From Candidatus Villigracilis propinquus (GTDB lineage: Bacteria > Chloroflexota > Anaerolineae > Anaerolineales > Villigracilaceae): DNA of 64,000 nucleotides. Below are positions 24,002 to 32,900 of the stretch, piece after piece; position 1 is the stretch's first letter, and each line of letters starts with the position of its first letter. Location of the stretch: contig JADKDM010000027.1 in the NCBI GenBank assembly GCA_016714565.1, positions 38,045-102,044 of the forward strand, written 5' to 3'. The notes under the pieces are model-generated. The model was not told where the DNA came from. It searched no databases and was given only the letters and a program-made list of their open reading frames with translations. The position numbers and the translations under genes are program-made.

Positions 24002-24038
24002 GTGTCCTCTAATTCCCTAAAATGGGATAGGTTCGAAA

Positions 24039-24068
24039 ATTATACATGCAAAGTTGATATTGCGTCAA
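24039..24068 (-). promoter_or_regulatory. Promoter of the sensory operon
   Basis: TTGACG (24063-24068), an 18-base spacer and TATAAT (24039-24044) on the minus strand. The start of transcription would be near 24032, giving a leader of about 30 bases before ATG 24001. Confidence 0.7.
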
Positions 24069-24127
24069 TTAAACTTCCTATCACTCTTGTTTGGATATTG
24101 AAAAATGCCAGATGGAGCAAGACTTAC

Positions 24128-25387
24128 CTACCTGTCAGCTGGATTCTCCCCAATCGCACTCGCCTCTTTCGCGGACTGGGAGTTGGCTCTGTTTACGAGG
24201 AACATTGCCGGCCCGAGTAGCATCGCGGACGTGGTGATCGCCGCCGCCACAGAAAGGGACCTTGCCACCAGCGCCACACTCGGCCCGCCTGCCATCTGCC
24301 CTACCGAATCCATTTGCCCCGTCATCGAGTGGACTGTGGCGCGCGTCTGCGGATCGAGCTTTTGATTCACCCAGGCTATATTAAGCGGGTCGCGCACGCT
24401 GCGCAAAATGTTGATGGTTAGATACAGGCCCAAGGTTAAGAAAAGAAGCGGAGACATTGCAAAGCCGATTATCGCGGCAATGATCGACCCCGTCACGATC
24501 AGCATGATCCGCCCAATCGCAAGCGGGCTATTCGAGTCCACCCGCTTCTCCACAAAGCGGACAGCAAAGATCGTCAACACAGCAGCGGCAATGCGCAGGA
24601 TCGCGAAGAATGCAATTTGGTTGTTTCCAAGAATAACGGGGATCTCAAAATTATCAAGCAGGTGCTTGACCCACAAACGGTCAAATCCTTCGCTGTAGAG
24701 GCCATAGAAAAATCCAACGCCCAGCACCGTGACCAAGCGCGGCCGGGCACGTACTGATTTCACGCCTTCATTAAACGTGTGCCACATATGCTGCCAATTG
24801 TTGCGGTCTTCTTTTTGCGTTGGTGTAAAACCGGTTTCAGGCATGATGAAGATCAAAATGAAACCGATTAACAGCACACCAACCGCGCCGAATTGAATCG
24901 GCAAAGCTACATTTTTTGCGCCGATGAACATGGCAAAACCCATTCCCAACAAGGAAGCGACCAACCCAACACGCGTGGCTCGCATGAAAAGTTGATTGGC
25001 TTTTTCTTCACCAACCTCATCCGATATCCACGCCTGGGTTGCGCCGCTTGTAAATGTGTAACCAAGCCCCCAAATAACTTGAGCCAGCAGGATCGGCAAA
25101 AAGGCGGGAAAGAATCCCTCCAGAAGAAAGCCCAAGCCCATCAACACATAGCCGATAATGATGGATAAACGCCGCGAGTACACATCCGCAACCACGCCCG
25201 TGGGAATCTCGAACAAAAAGGCAGAGACTTCCAACGTGGTGCCGACGAGTATAAGCTGAAACGGGGTCAACCCTGCCACTGTCGCCTCGTAGAGAGACAT
25301 GGTCACGAACATCATCGAGAAGAAAGCCGAGGCAGTAAATTCGATAAATAAATATACTTTCGTCGCATCTACTTTTAAATTGGCCAT
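24128..25387 (-). CDS. Major facilitator superfamily transporter
   Basis: This 419-residue protein has about twelve membrane segments. The loop between helices 2 and 3 reads GVVADVYSRRLSI, the MFS motif A region (GxLaDrxGrR), and FEIPTGVVAD before it is typical of the drug-efflux-like subgroup. A central polar loop (about 186-210, PTQKEDRNNWQHM) joins the two halves. AAGGAAAAG before ATG 25387 supports the start. It is separated from the sensory operon by that operon's promoter, so it is transcribed independently. The substrate is unknown. Confidence 0.85.
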   Translation of the reverse strand: MANLKVDATKVYLFIEFTASAFFSMMFVTMSLYEATVAGLTPFQLILVGTTLEVSAFLFEIPTGVVADVYSRRLSIIIGYVLMGLGFLLEGFFPAFLPILLAQVIWGLGYTFTSGATQAWISDEVGEEKANQLFMRATRVGLVASLLGMGFAMFIGAKNVALPIQFGAVGVLLIGFILIFIMPETGFTPTQKEDRNNWQHMWHTFNEGVKSVRARPRLVTVLGVGFFYGLYSEGFDRLWVKHLLDNFEIPVILGNNQIAFFAILRIAAAVLTIFAVRFVEKRVDSNSPLAIGRIMLIVTGSIIAAIIGFAMSPLLFLTLGLYLTINILRSVRDPLNIAWVNQKLDPQTRATVHSMTGQMDSVGQMAGGPSVALVARSLSVAAAITTSAMLLGPAMFLVNRANSQSAKEASAIGENPADR

Positions 25388-25417
25388 CTTTTCCTTGTTG
25401 GTTATTTAAAAGAAATA

Positions 25418-25469
25418 GCCACAGAGCCCAAAAGATCATAGAGGAAAAATCTCAGTGTGCTCTGCGGCA
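25418..25469. repeat. Degenerate inverted repeat (CACAGAG family)
   Basis: GCCACAGAGCCC and the near inverse GTGCTCTGCGGC enclose an A/T-rich centre with AAAAATCTCAGTG, similar to the centre of 7086-7146. It lies between the MFS and acetyltransferase genes. Confidence 0.45.
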
Positions 25470-25492
25470 AAATGATCAAGACTCAAAAGCAA

Positions 25493-26839
25493 CTAGCACA
25501 GCGCCAACACAGCCGAGAGACGTTTGGGGAACAATGCGTTCAACAACACCCGCGCGGTGTTATTCTCCCAATAACAATCCGCAAAAGTATGGCGCAACTC
25601 ATCCAAACTACGGTGCCCAAAAAGCAGATGCAGGAAAGTCAGGTCAGGAAAACTGGCATCCGAATTGATCTCGGGCATAGGCTTGTACGCTTCAACAATG
25701 ATAATCCTTCCCTGCTCAAACGCCATCCGCACACCGCTGGTATAGAAATTGATCTTCAACTCTCCCGTATATCCCGCCGCAATGGACTCTGCCAGCCGCT
25801 TCTCCAACGCAGACTTGACCCGCAATAAAAACGCTGGAAGATCCGGCACATGGATATAAAACGCATACGGCTTACGCTGGGAGGGCAGTCTGTCTTCCAG
25901 CGCGTCGTAAGCGGGATGATGCTCCCCAAGACTGAATCCCCATGAAAAACGCGGCATAGAATCACGGACAGCATACTCGCCGCCCCTAGCCCATAAATAT
26001 CTCGCCACGCTCGGCGAAACATCCAGCCATGAGACACCTTTAACAATCTCAAACATCACAGCATACAAACCTTCAACCCATAAAATTGTCGGGTGCTGCA
26101 AATAGCCCACAACCCTGGCGCTTCCATCCTCAATGATCAGCACATCGAAATGACTGATGCTCTCACTGCTTTGCCCGCTGATCTCATATTTGATGATCTC
26201 CAACGTGCGCTTGCAGCTGACCGCGTAGCGCTCCTGCGCTTCCTCATACATGCGCAAAATAAAATCAGCATCCTCTTCCCGCGCGGGACGAATGACAAAA
26301 GGCTCCGCTTCGCCTTCCTTCAACTTTGGCACATGGGCTTCATATCCATAGCGGCGGCCAGCAAGGTCAAGCGCCATGTCATACCCAAACTGACGATAAT
26401 AATTTGGAATGCCCGTAATGATCTGCGCAAGATCGCCGCGCTCCGCACCCCACTTGTGGACTTCCTCCATCTGCGCGCGGACGAGTCCGCGCCTGCGGAA
26501 TTCAGGCAGAGTGCAAACCAGCTCAGGCCGTCCCACACCAAATTCAACACCATCATATTTCCACGTTTGCGGGATCGAGCACAATGTGGAGACAATGCGT
26601 CCTGTGGCAATCTCTTCCACAACGGTGAAATCCGCAGCACGAAGAGTCGGGTGAGGTCTGGATACCAGATCCCGCACCCAGGCAGCGATATGACGGTCTG
26701 GCTTATCAGGTCCTTCATCACTGTGCATACGCCCGTTGATATCTGCAAGCGCTTCTGCATCTTCCACGGAAGCACGGCGCAGGATCAGGCCATTGCCGAG
26801 GTCACGCAAAAATAATTCGGTTTTATTTTTTGTATTCAT
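25493..26839 (-). CDS. Eis-like GNAT acetyltransferase
   Basis: This 448-residue protein has an N-terminal GNAT domain (about 15-160) whose acetyl-CoA motif A is LPEFRRRGLVRAQM. A second GNAT-like half (about 180-330) and a C-terminal SCP2-like region follow, the same three-part plan as Eis/Rv2416c acetyltransferases. Those enzymes acetylate aminoglycosides or other amines; the substrate here is unknown. AAAGGGA before ATG 26839 supports the start. Same direction as the HAD gene downstream of it on the map, with separate spacing. Confidence 0.78.
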   Translation of the reverse strand: MNTKNKTELFLRDLGNGLILRRASVEDAEALADINGRMHSDEGPDKPDRHIAAWVRDLVSRPHPTLRAADFTVVEEIATGRIVSTLCSIPQTWKYDGVEFGVGRPELVCTLPEFRRRGLVRAQMEEVHKWGAERGDLAQIITGIPNYYRQFGYDMALDLAGRRYGYEAHVPKLKEGEAEPFVIRPAREEDADFILRMYEEAQERYAVSCKRTLEIIKYEISGQSSESISHFDVLIIEDGSARVVGYLQHPTILWVEGLYAVMFEIVKGVSWLDVSPSVARYLWARGGEYAVRDSMPRFSWGFSLGEHHPAYDALEDRLPSQRKPYAFYIHVPDLPAFLLRVKSALEKRLAESIAAGYTGELKINFYTSGVRMAFEQGRIIIVEAYKPMPEINSDASFPDLTFLHLLFGHRSLDELRHTFADCYWENNTARVLLNALFPKRLSAVLALC

Positions 26840-26885
26840 GGTTTCCCTTTTTGGATCAAAGGAAATCCCCCGTTCATTTTTTATT

Positions 26886-27491
26886 TCATTTGATCTTCAA
26901 CAATTTTCTCAACTCATCCTTCGCCTTTTGCGGATCGCGGAACAAAACGCCCTTCATGCCAATGTTTTGACACGCATCAATATTCGCCTGAACGTCATCC
27001 ACAAAGACCGCCTCTTCTGCCTTAACCCCGGCCTGTTCCAACGCAATGGAATAGATCTTCGCCTCAGGCTTCATCACGCGGACTTCCGCCGAAATGACAA
27101 CCGTATCAAACAGCTCGATCAGCATTTCCCGCTCAAGAAAAGCACGCATCCCGCTCCACGCATTGGATATGAGCCCCACGTGGAATTTCCCGCGCAGCGA
27201 ACGGATAAGCTCCACGAGATCACGATCGATCACATCACCACCGAAGAACTCACCCTCGATGGTCTTCAACTCCGCCGCGGGACGTTTGAGCCGAATCAAC
27301 ACATTGGCCCAATGCGCATCTTCCGTGATCTCCCCCACCGAAGCCCGCCGCGCGGATTCGCTCCCAAAGACCAGCTTGTCGATGTCTTCATAATCCATGC
27401 GAAAACGCTCGCCCAAATGCTGGCGCGGCGCTTGGAATTCGGTGCGCTGAATGACACCGCCAAAATCAAAAAAAACTGCGCGAATGCTCAT
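26886..27491 (-). CDS. HAD-superfamily hydrolase (subfamily IA variant 3)
   Basis: This 201-residue cytoplasmic phosphatase-like enzyme has motif I FFDFGGVIQ with nucleophile Asp9, motif II LISNAWSG, motif III Lys in VMKPEAKIY, and motif IV FVDDVQAN. The helical cap is short and C1-type. The second Asp of the usual DxD is replaced by Gly, which is common in the YihX/epoxide-hydrolase-like branch and may alter the leaving-group step. AAAGGA before ATG 27491 supports the start. The substrate is probably a small phosphoester; not assigned. Confidence 0.85.
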   Translation of the reverse strand: MSIRAVFFDFGGVIQRTEFQAPRQHLGERFRMDYEDIDKLVFGSESARRASVGEITEDAHWANVLIRLKRPAAELKTIEGEFFGGDVIDRDLVELIRSLRGKFHVGLISNAWSGMRAFLEREMLIELFDTVVISAEVRVMKPEAKIYSIALEQAGVKAEEAVFVDDVQANIDACQNIGMKGVLFRDPQKAKDELRKLLKIK

Positions 27492-27621
27492 GCCTGTCCT
27501 TTAAAAGTACAAAGCCTTAAAGATGTTGCTCTTCTCGGCTTTGTATCATATTCAAAACTACTTCTTCACAGCTTCAGGGGATTAACTATAAAAGACTAAA
27601 AGCCGTGTGCCTTGCCAGTTA

Positions 27622-28032
27622 TTACTTCTTCTTGCCTTTCGCGGGAGCTTTCTTCGCGGCTGGCTTTTCCGAAGAGGTTTTCTTGGCAGCGGGTTTCTTC
27701 GCGGCGGCAGCGGGCGCCTTCTTCTTGGCGGCGGGCTTCGCCACGGTGCCTGCTTCTGTCTTTTTTGCTTTTGAAATTGGCTCCGTCTTTAGCATCGCAA
27801 TTGCCGGGGTCGGCGGAGCGGGCGGTGCAGAAGCCAGTTGCTTGGCGGCATCCTGCCAGTTCGGATAGAACAATTCCATTCTCTGACGGGAGATGGAATT
27901 GGCACGGCGGCAGCGCGGGCAATGCGCATCGTAGTGATTCTGGTGTCTTTCGTTCATGCTGACAATCGCAGTGAGCATTTCAGTGCGGCTGAGGGTGAAC
28001 GGGGTCTGGCAATAGATACAACGCAGATTCAT
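27622..28032 (-). CDS. Zinc-ribbon protein with a histone-H1-like Lys/Ala tail
   Basis: In this 136-residue protein, Cys5-x2-Cys8 and Cys38-x2-Cys41 (CIYC and CPRC) can form one zinc ribbon. A Pro/Ala linker (about 66-82) leads to a strongly basic tail (about 84-136) of repeated KPAAKK/KAPA units, like the C-terminal tails of bacterial histone H1-like proteins. This suggests a nucleic-acid-associated protein whose tail binds DNA or RNA non-specifically; inference. AAAGGA precedes ATG 28032. The family is unnamed to me. Confidence 0.75.
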   Translation of the reverse strand: MNLRCIYCQTPFTLSRTEMLTAIVSMNERHQNHYDAHCPRCRRANSISRQRMELFYPNWQDAAKQLASAPPAPPTPAIAMLKTEPISKAKKTEAGTVAKPAAKKKAPAAAAKKPAAKKTSSEKPAAKKAPAKGKKK

Positions 28033-28184
28033 AGGTAGTATCCTTTCATGGAGTTACTGATATGCTTTGATTCTACACTGATTTTACCCGCCATGCGAAT
28101 CAGCTTTTGAAAAAAGCACATTTTGCCCTTGATTTAAGCCCCTAAAATCGGCTTTTTCCCGAATCTCCCCGGTTAAAAAGCGCT

Positions 28185-29177
28185 TTATTCGGTTAAATCC
28201 CTTCCTAGTCGGAGGTTTTTATCATAAGTAATGAACTCGCTTGCCACATACATACCCGCCCCGCGATAGAGACGCGTCGCCCCCGTCGGGTTGGAGGCAT
28301 CCACACCGAGGCCAATGGTCTTCATCCTGCGCTGGTAGAACTCGCCAAAGGAATGTTGCAGCAAGGCCAGCCCCAGTCCCTTTTTGCGCCAGAGACGGCG
28401 GACACCCAGCGTACTCACCCAGCCAATGCCCATGCGGTAACGGTTCTGGGAAAACCCGGCGATCTGATTTCCATCCCAGGCTACCACCCACAAGGTTGGG
28501 TCAAAGTCAGATCGGCTGAACTTTCGACGAGACCATTCCTCAAAGGTTGAGTCATGGCTGCCCCAGTGATCACGGAAGGCTTCATTCTCCGCCTGCCAAA
28601 TGAGCCGCGCATGAGACTCCCTGTCAAAGGAGCGCAACTCAACACCGTCAGGCCAGTTGGCATCAGGCGGAGCTTTTTCCAGTTTTATTTCCATGCGCCA
28701 GTTGAAGCGGACCGCCACATATCCCGCGGCTTCATGCTGTTTCTTTGAAGCGTCATCCTTGCCATCCATCGTGCTGCGAATGAACACGCGCAAATCTGGT
28801 ACGGCAAGTTTCATCTCTTCACGGGCGCGCTCATCTATGAAATTTATCAAGGTTGCCAGAACAACATCACGCTCACATTGATGATGCACATAAATATCAC
28901 TGCCCAAATGGGCGTGGTCTTTTTCATTTACGAACTCGCCATAGCCGATGACATGACCGTCTTTGGTTTCCACAACACAGGTATCGGTCTCAGGGTTAAA
29001 ACCTTCGCTATGCCACTGGTGGTTCAATTCCTCAGGAGTGGTGGTAACCGTCACATCGCCGTCCGCTTCACAGACGTCATACATGAGCTGTGCAACAGCG
29101 TTAACGTCTGCCCAACGGGTTAGACGCAAGTTGAGACCTGCATCAAGAAGCGGCTTCTGAGTTTGTACATTTGTCAT
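28185..29177 (-). CDS. Tandem GNAT N-acetyltransferase (MshD-like architecture)
   Basis: This 330-residue protein has two GNAT folds in tandem. The second is the better conserved: STLGVRRLWRKKGLGLALL (about 258-276) is a full acetyl-CoA motif, and the following LGVDASNPTGATRLYRGAGM is typical of mycothiol synthase-like and related enzymes. The first copy is degenerate and may be structural. AGGAG lies before ATG 29177. Mycothiol itself is not expected in Chloroflexota, so only the architecture is comparable. The substrate is unknown. Confidence 0.82.
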   Translation of the reverse strand: MTNVQTQKPLLDAGLNLRLTRWADVNAVAQLMYDVCEADGDVTVTTTPEELNHQWHSEGFNPETDTCVVETKDGHVIGYGEFVNEKDHAHLGSDIYVHHQCERDVVLATLINFIDERAREEMKLAVPDLRVFIRSTMDGKDDASKKQHEAAGYVAVRFNWRMEIKLEKAPPDANWPDGVELRSFDRESHARLIWQAENEAFRDHWGSHDSTFEEWSRRKFSRSDFDPTLWVVAWDGNQIAGFSQNRYRMGIGWVSTLGVRRLWRKKGLGLALLQHSFGEFYQRRMKTIGLGVDASNPTGATRLYRGAGMYVASEFITYDKNLRLGRDLTE

Positions 29178-29403
29178 TGATTCATCTCCTGCCGTCCATT
29201 ACGCTTTTTTGCGTTCAATTCTTTGCACTGCAATCCCATATAAACGCCATCATACCGCACTCCACAGCGTATTTCACGAGCGCAGCTGGCACTGTCTCTC
29301 AAAATGTCGGACCAGGCTGACCACTCGACGAACTAGTACCGGAGGGTGACTACCTTTTTGAGCGCTTCTGACCACATAATATATACACAGAAAGGAAGTA
29401 AAA

Positions 29404-29817
29404 ATGGTTGCCTGGAAATCCAGTTCGAGCTTTGAAGAAATAAATACTGTATTGATCATTTCGCAGGATGCTAAAATGACAGAAGTTTGGGAGACTCTCT
29501 TTTTACAAAAGAATTGCCATGTGGTTTGTGAGACCACCGACAGAAACGCGGTGCAAACTTCCCGCCTGCTATCGCCTGCGCTCATCGTTCTTGAACTGGC
29601 GCTTCCCCGCCTTGACCTTGTCAGGCTGTGCAGCGAACTTCGTGACACAACCAATGGGACGATCTTGTTGCTTGCTCCAAAAGGCAACCTGACGGAAATT
29701 TCGGATTACCTGCGCGCGGGCGCGGATGAGTTTCTCTCCACCCCCATTAGCCCGATGGCGCTGTTGATCAAGTCGATGGCGTGGCTGGTGAAGCAATCGT
29801 CACAGTTGTATGCATAA
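29404..29817 (+). CDS. Pseudo-receiver protein lacking phosphorylation residues
   Basis: This 137-residue protein has a receiver-like fold, but the phospho-acceptor position reads VLELALP (Glu64 instead of Asp), the Thr/Ser switch position reads LLLAPKG (Ala91) and the conserved Lys is absent (LSTPISP). Such proteins cannot be controlled by ordinary phosphotransfer and may mimic a constant active state or bind another ligand. GAAAGGAAG supports ATG 29404. It stands alone, with about 225 bases upstream that hold no other gene, and ends at a bidirectional terminator. Confidence 0.75.
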   Translation: MVAWKSSSSFEEINTVLIISQDAKMTEVWETLFLQKNCHVVCETTDRNAVQTSRLLSPALIVLELALPRLDLVRLCSELRDTTNGTILLLAPKGNLTEISDYLRAGADEFLSTPISPMALLIKSMAWLVKQSSQLYA

Positions 29818-29840
29818 CCCTTTTAGAAGTATGGGATGAA

Positions 29841-29869
29841 AAAAGGACGGGCATTTAGCCCGTCCTTTT
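29841..29869. terminator. Bidirectional intrinsic terminator
   Basis: AAAAGGACGGGC pairs with GCCCGTCCTTTT around ATTTA, with A and T runs on both sides. It lies between the convergent pseudo-receiver and lipoprotein genes. Confidence 0.85.
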
Positions 29870-29872
29870 GAT

Positions 29873-30895
29873 TTATGGGTTTGTTGTCAAAATACGCCCT
29901 GCCACCAGATTAGCCAGCGTTTCCTGGACGAGGGCTAATTTCCCAGCGGGGAGCAGGTCCGGGTCCACGTCTGCAAGCCCGAGCGGGGATTGAACGTTTA
30001 TCCCTCCCTGCCCAGCGCTCAAATTGGGCCAGGCAACTTGTATCGCTTTGACCGTGTCGGGGCTGACCGTCATCACCCAACCGCCGGGGCGAGGCTCGGG
30101 CATGGAAGTTCCAAATAACAATACGCCTTGCGTGCCGAGGTAGGTGAGCAGATCATCACTGACGAGGGATGGGTAAATGTAAAGGGCGTCTACATCACGG
30201 TCGTTGATGAGGAGGTTGGCATAGCCGCCGTATTTTGAGGGATCTTCACTGGCAGGAATATCAAGGAAAGTTGGGTAATCAATGCCGGTAAAATAAATTC
30301 GTTTGCACAGGCCGCAATAATATCTCATGCCGTTATTGAAGGCTGCGGCGGCACGCTGGGCGTCCCCATCACCCTGCGGATATAACATGCCGATGTGGTA
30401 TTCCTCGGTGAGCATGGCGGCGGTGTAGCCAGCGAGGAAGGCGGGCAGGTCCACTTGTGTATCGGGTGCGAGGACGCTGAGATTCCCGCCCGCCGTCAGG
30501 TTGGGGATATTGACGGCAAGGAATTGCACTCCAGGCGCGGCGGAAACATACGAAGCGATGCCCGGGTCGGGGGGCAGGGCGATGACTACTTTTAGGGTTG
30601 GGTCGGTGAGGTCGAGGGCTGTGAGTGTGTTGCGGACTTGAAAGCGAAAGCCGGACTGCTGGGCAAGGTCATACACGGTTTTTTGGTAAAGGTCGGAAGA
30701 GTCCTTGTCCATTTCTGCAGGCAGAACAAGGATTGCCAGCGGCGTGGACGGGGTGGGGACCATGGTGGATGTGGGCTGGGGGGTGTGAGTCGGCACCACG
30801 GTGGGGGCTGGAATTTCCGTGGGAGTTCCGCCGCCACAGGCAGTTAATATGGCGAAGAGCAATGCCACGAGGAAGATCGATTTTATAACGCGCAC
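29873..30895 (-). CDS. BMP/PnrA-like substrate-binding lipoprotein
   Basis: The protein has 340 residues. A signal peptide ends in the lipobox LTAC (Cys20), followed by a Pro/Thr-rich linker (about 24-52) that spaces the binding domain from the membrane. The body resembles the basic membrane protein (BMP) family of nucleoside- or ligand-binding proteins, including ALPPDPGIASYV and HIGMLYPQGDGDAQRAAAAFNNGM. No permease or ATPase gene is adjacent, so it may be a sensor or work with a transporter elsewhere. The start is GTG 30895 with GGAG seven bases upstream. Confidence 0.75.
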   Translation of the reverse strand: MRVIKSIFLVALLFAILTACGGGTPTEIPAPTVVPTHTPQPTSTMVPTPSTPLAILVLPAEMDKDSSDLYQKTVYDLAQQSGFRFQVRNTLTALDLTDPTLKVVIALPPDPGIASYVSAAPGVQFLAVNIPNLTAGGNLSVLAPDTQVDLPAFLAGYTAAMLTEEYHIGMLYPQGDGDAQRAAAAFNNGMRYYCGLCKRIYFTGIDYPTFLDIPASEDPSKYGGYANLLINDRDVDALYIYPSLVSDDLLTYLGTQGVLLFGTSMPEPRPGGWVMTVSPDTVKAIQVAWPNLSAGQGGINVQSPLGLADVDPDLLPAGKLALVQETLANLVAGRILTTNP

Positions 30896-31017
30896 TGGGT
30901 TTCTCCAAAAATAAGAATGGCTGAATTATACCCACCGCGGGGATTATGTACTGGTTGATTTTTATCAGACTACGGACAATGGACGACAGACCATAACCTG
31001 TCCATTCTCAAAACAAA

Positions 31018-31050
31018 AGAAGGCCATGCGATTGCATGGCCTTCTTTTTA
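31018..31050 (-). terminator. Intrinsic terminator after hsp20
   Basis: AGAAGGCCATGC and GCATGGCCTTCT form a 12-base stem (31018-31029 and 31034-31045) with flanking A and T runs. It lies downstream of the hsp20 gene on the minus strand and upstream of the lipoprotein gene. Confidence 0.8.
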
Positions 31051-31064
31051 TCACTATCTACCGA

Positions 31065-31448
31065 TTAATGAACTGCAATCTTGATCTTCTTCGGGCGGGC
31101 GGACTCGGCTTTTGGCAGGGTCAGGGTGAGCACACCGTCGGCGATCTTTGCCTCGACCTTTTCAGCGTCCACTTCATTGGGCAGGCGCAAGGTGCGGCGA
31201 AAAGCTCCGTTGGGAAGTTCGTTCAACAGAAATTCTGCTTCCTCGGCTTTGTATTCGCCTTCAATGCTGACCACATCCTCAAGAATTTGGATGTTGAGAT
31301 CTTCGGCTTTCAGACCGGGGACGAGAGCTGAGAGGATATAGGCTTCGTCTTCTTCGCGGATGTTTACGCCGAGAGAGCGCTGGCGGGGCTGTTCTGCGAA
31401 GCGGCGGGCAGCACGCTGAAATGGGTAGGGTTGGATATAGAGTGTCAT
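31065..31448 (-). CDS. Small heat shock protein (Hsp20/alpha-crystallin)
   Basis: This 127-residue ATP-independent holdase has its alpha-crystallin domain at about 24-118 (NIREEDEAYILSALVPGLK at the start), and the strand segment GVLTLTLPKAE near 104-114 carries the conserved GVLTL. A short basic IKI-type C-terminal tail fits oligomer contacts. AAAGGAG lies before ATG 31448. No CIRCE element is visible upstream. Monocistronic, with its own terminator. Confidence 0.94.
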   Translation of the reverse strand: MTLYIQPYPFQRAARRFAEQPRQRSLGVNIREEDEAYILSALVPGLKAEDLNIQILEDVVSIEGEYKAEEAEFLLNELPNGAFRRTLRLPNEVDAEKVEAKIADGVLTLTLPKAESARPKKIKIAVH

Positions 31449-31551
31449 GTTTTATTTCTCCTTTTGGTTAATGTCAATGCTGCAATGTTAAAGCGGGAAT
31501 GTAAGAATTCAAATAACATCCGGTAGATTTTTTATAAGAAAAATTCGTGGG

Positions 31552-31557
31552 TATAAT
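31552..31557 (+). promoter_or_regulatory. TATAAT box seven bases before the M23 peptidase start
   Basis: TATAAT at 31552-31557 is followed by seven bases and ATG 31565, with no ribosome-binding site. The -35 region is weak (TTTTTA). A leaderless transcript is likely. Confidence 0.5.
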
Positions 31558-31564
31558 CTTCGGG

Positions 31565-32260
31565 ATGCCTAAAAAGATATTTCTTCTCGCCATCCCTGTA
31601 GCGATTGCCGTTGCAGGGATCTATCTGTACTTCACTTATGGAAAAAGCGCCGCCCGCACCGCCGAGGTGATCGGCTTGATCCGTGACCCATCTTCCAGAC
31701 CAGAATTGATGATATCTTCGGGGACGAAGTGCGGCGACGCCCCATTCATTTTCCCCACTGACGGTATGATCGGGTTTATTTGGGACGATTCTTTCCGCCC
31801 CGGTCACCGCCACAGCGGCTTGGACATTTTCGCAGGGACGGATGTTGGCGTGACGCCCATCGTAGCCGCCTACCCCGGCTACCTCACCCGTGAAGCGGAC
31901 TGGGTATCCACGGTCATCATCCGCGTGCCGAAAGACCCGCTGAAGCCTTCGCGCCAGATCTGGGTGTACTACACTCACATGGCAGACCCGCAGGGAAATT
32001 CCTTCATTTCATCAGAATTCCCGGCAGGGACGAAGGAAGTCTATGTGGAAGCAGGCACGCTGCTTGGTTATCAGGGAAATTACTCCGGCGACCCCGGCAA
32101 CCCCGTGGGCGTGCATTTGCATATTTCAATTGTGGAAGATGACGGTTTTGGAAAATTCAAGAATGAGTTGGATATCGAGAACACGTATGACCCGACCCCA
32201 TATTTCGGGCTACCGTTGAATGCAAATGTAAATACAGATGCGATTCCAGTCTGTGAGTAA
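31565..32260 (+). CDS. M23 family peptidase, membrane anchored
   Basis: The protein has 231 residues from ATG 31565. A GTG at 31547 overlaps the -10 box and is not used. An N-terminal membrane anchor covers about 4-23. The lysostaphin-type zinc site is present: HSGLD (His and Asp ligands) and the HLH pair in VGVHLHIS, in the usual order. M23 enzymes cut peptide cross-bridges in peptidoglycan or act as LytM regulators. The location is predicted to be outside the membrane. In Chloroflexota the envelope varies, so the target is uncertain. Confidence 0.85.
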   Translation: MPKKIFLLAIPVAIAVAGIYLYFTYGKSAARTAEVIGLIRDPSSRPELMISSGTKCGDAPFIFPTDGMIGFIWDDSFRPGHRHSGLDIFAGTDVGVTPIVAAYPGYLTREADWVSTVIIRVPKDPLKPSRQIWVYYTHMADPQGNSFISSEFPAGTKEVYVEAGTLLGYQGNYSGDPGNPVGVHLHISIVEDDGFGKFKNELDIENTYDPTPYFGLPLNANVNTDAIPVCE

Positions 32261-32261
32261 C

Positions 32262-32291
32262 GGTATCAGGGACTAGGTATCAGGTTTCAGG
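32262..32291. repeat. Seven-base-period tract before the SDR gene
   Basis: The units are GGTATCA, GGGACTA, GGTATCA, GGTTTCA, GG. The tract's end (AGGAGA) supplies the ribosome-binding site of the SDR gene. Confidence 0.65.
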
Positions 32292-32297
32292 AGAAAG

Positions 32298-32900
32298 ATG
32301 AATAAACTTGAAAATAAAGTTGTATTAATTACAGGCGCTGGGAAAGGTGCAGGGCGGGCATTGGCAGAGGCATTCGCAGAGCGCGGTGCGGTTGTGGCGG
32401 CAAATGACATCTCCCCCATCAATGTGGAAGAAGTTGTGGATGGAATTATCGCGCGCGGCGGAAAAGCAAAGGCATACGTGGAAGATATCGCCAAGAAAGT
32501 AGGCGTGCAGGCGGTGGTCAATAGCGTGGAAGATGACTTTGGCGGAATCGATATTCTCGTCAATCACGCGGCGGTGGAACCGCATGGTCCCTTGCTGAAG
32601 ATGGATGAGTGGGACTGGCACCGCACGTTGGATGTGAACTTGACGGGCGCGTTTCTGATGATCCAATCTGTGGGACGCGTGATGGTGGGAAAAGGCGGCG
32701 GGGTGATCCTGAATCTCGTAGCAGGAGCAAGCGAAAGCGGAGTCAAAGAAGCGGGGGCTTATTTCGCGAGTAAAGCGGGGCTGGCAGAATTATCCACACA
32801 GGCGGACGTGGAATTAAGTCCACATGGCGTGCGGGTAGTTGCTGTTGAAAATTCCGCAGATGTGGTGAATCAGATACTTTTATTGTTGGAGGCAAAATGA
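32298..32900 (+). CDS. Short-chain dehydrogenase/reductase, short form
   Basis: This 200-residue Rossmann-fold oxidoreductase has the cofactor motif TGAGKGAGRA (about 11-20), NHAA in place of NAG, and the active site YFASK (Tyr-x3-Lys). It is about 50 residues shorter than a classical SDR: the substrate-binding C-terminal segment is reduced, so it may be an atypical or remodelled enzyme. The ribosome-binding site AGGAGA is part of a repeat tract. The stop overlaps the start of the DinB gene by four bases (ATGA), so the two are co-translated. Confidence 0.85.
   Translation: MNKLENKVVLITGAGKGAGRALAEAFAERGAVVAANDISPINVEEVVDGIIARGGKAKAYVEDIAKKVGVQAVVNSVEDDFGGIDILVNHAAVEPHGPLLKMDEWDWHRTLDVNLTGAFLMIQSVGRVMVGKGGGVILNLVAGASESGVKEAGAYFASKAGLAELSTQADVELSPHGVRVVAVENSADVVNQILLLLEAK

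Noticed and set aside
28033..28184. Possible small gene in the gap between the zinc-ribbon and acetyltransferase genes
   Set aside because: Short frames without a ribosome-binding site; A/T-rich stretch with no clear feature.
29178..29403. Possible mobile-element end or RNA gene in the 225-base gap before the pseudo-receiver
   Set aside because: No inverted ends, target duplication or stable conserved RNA fold could be recognised; probably only an upstream region.
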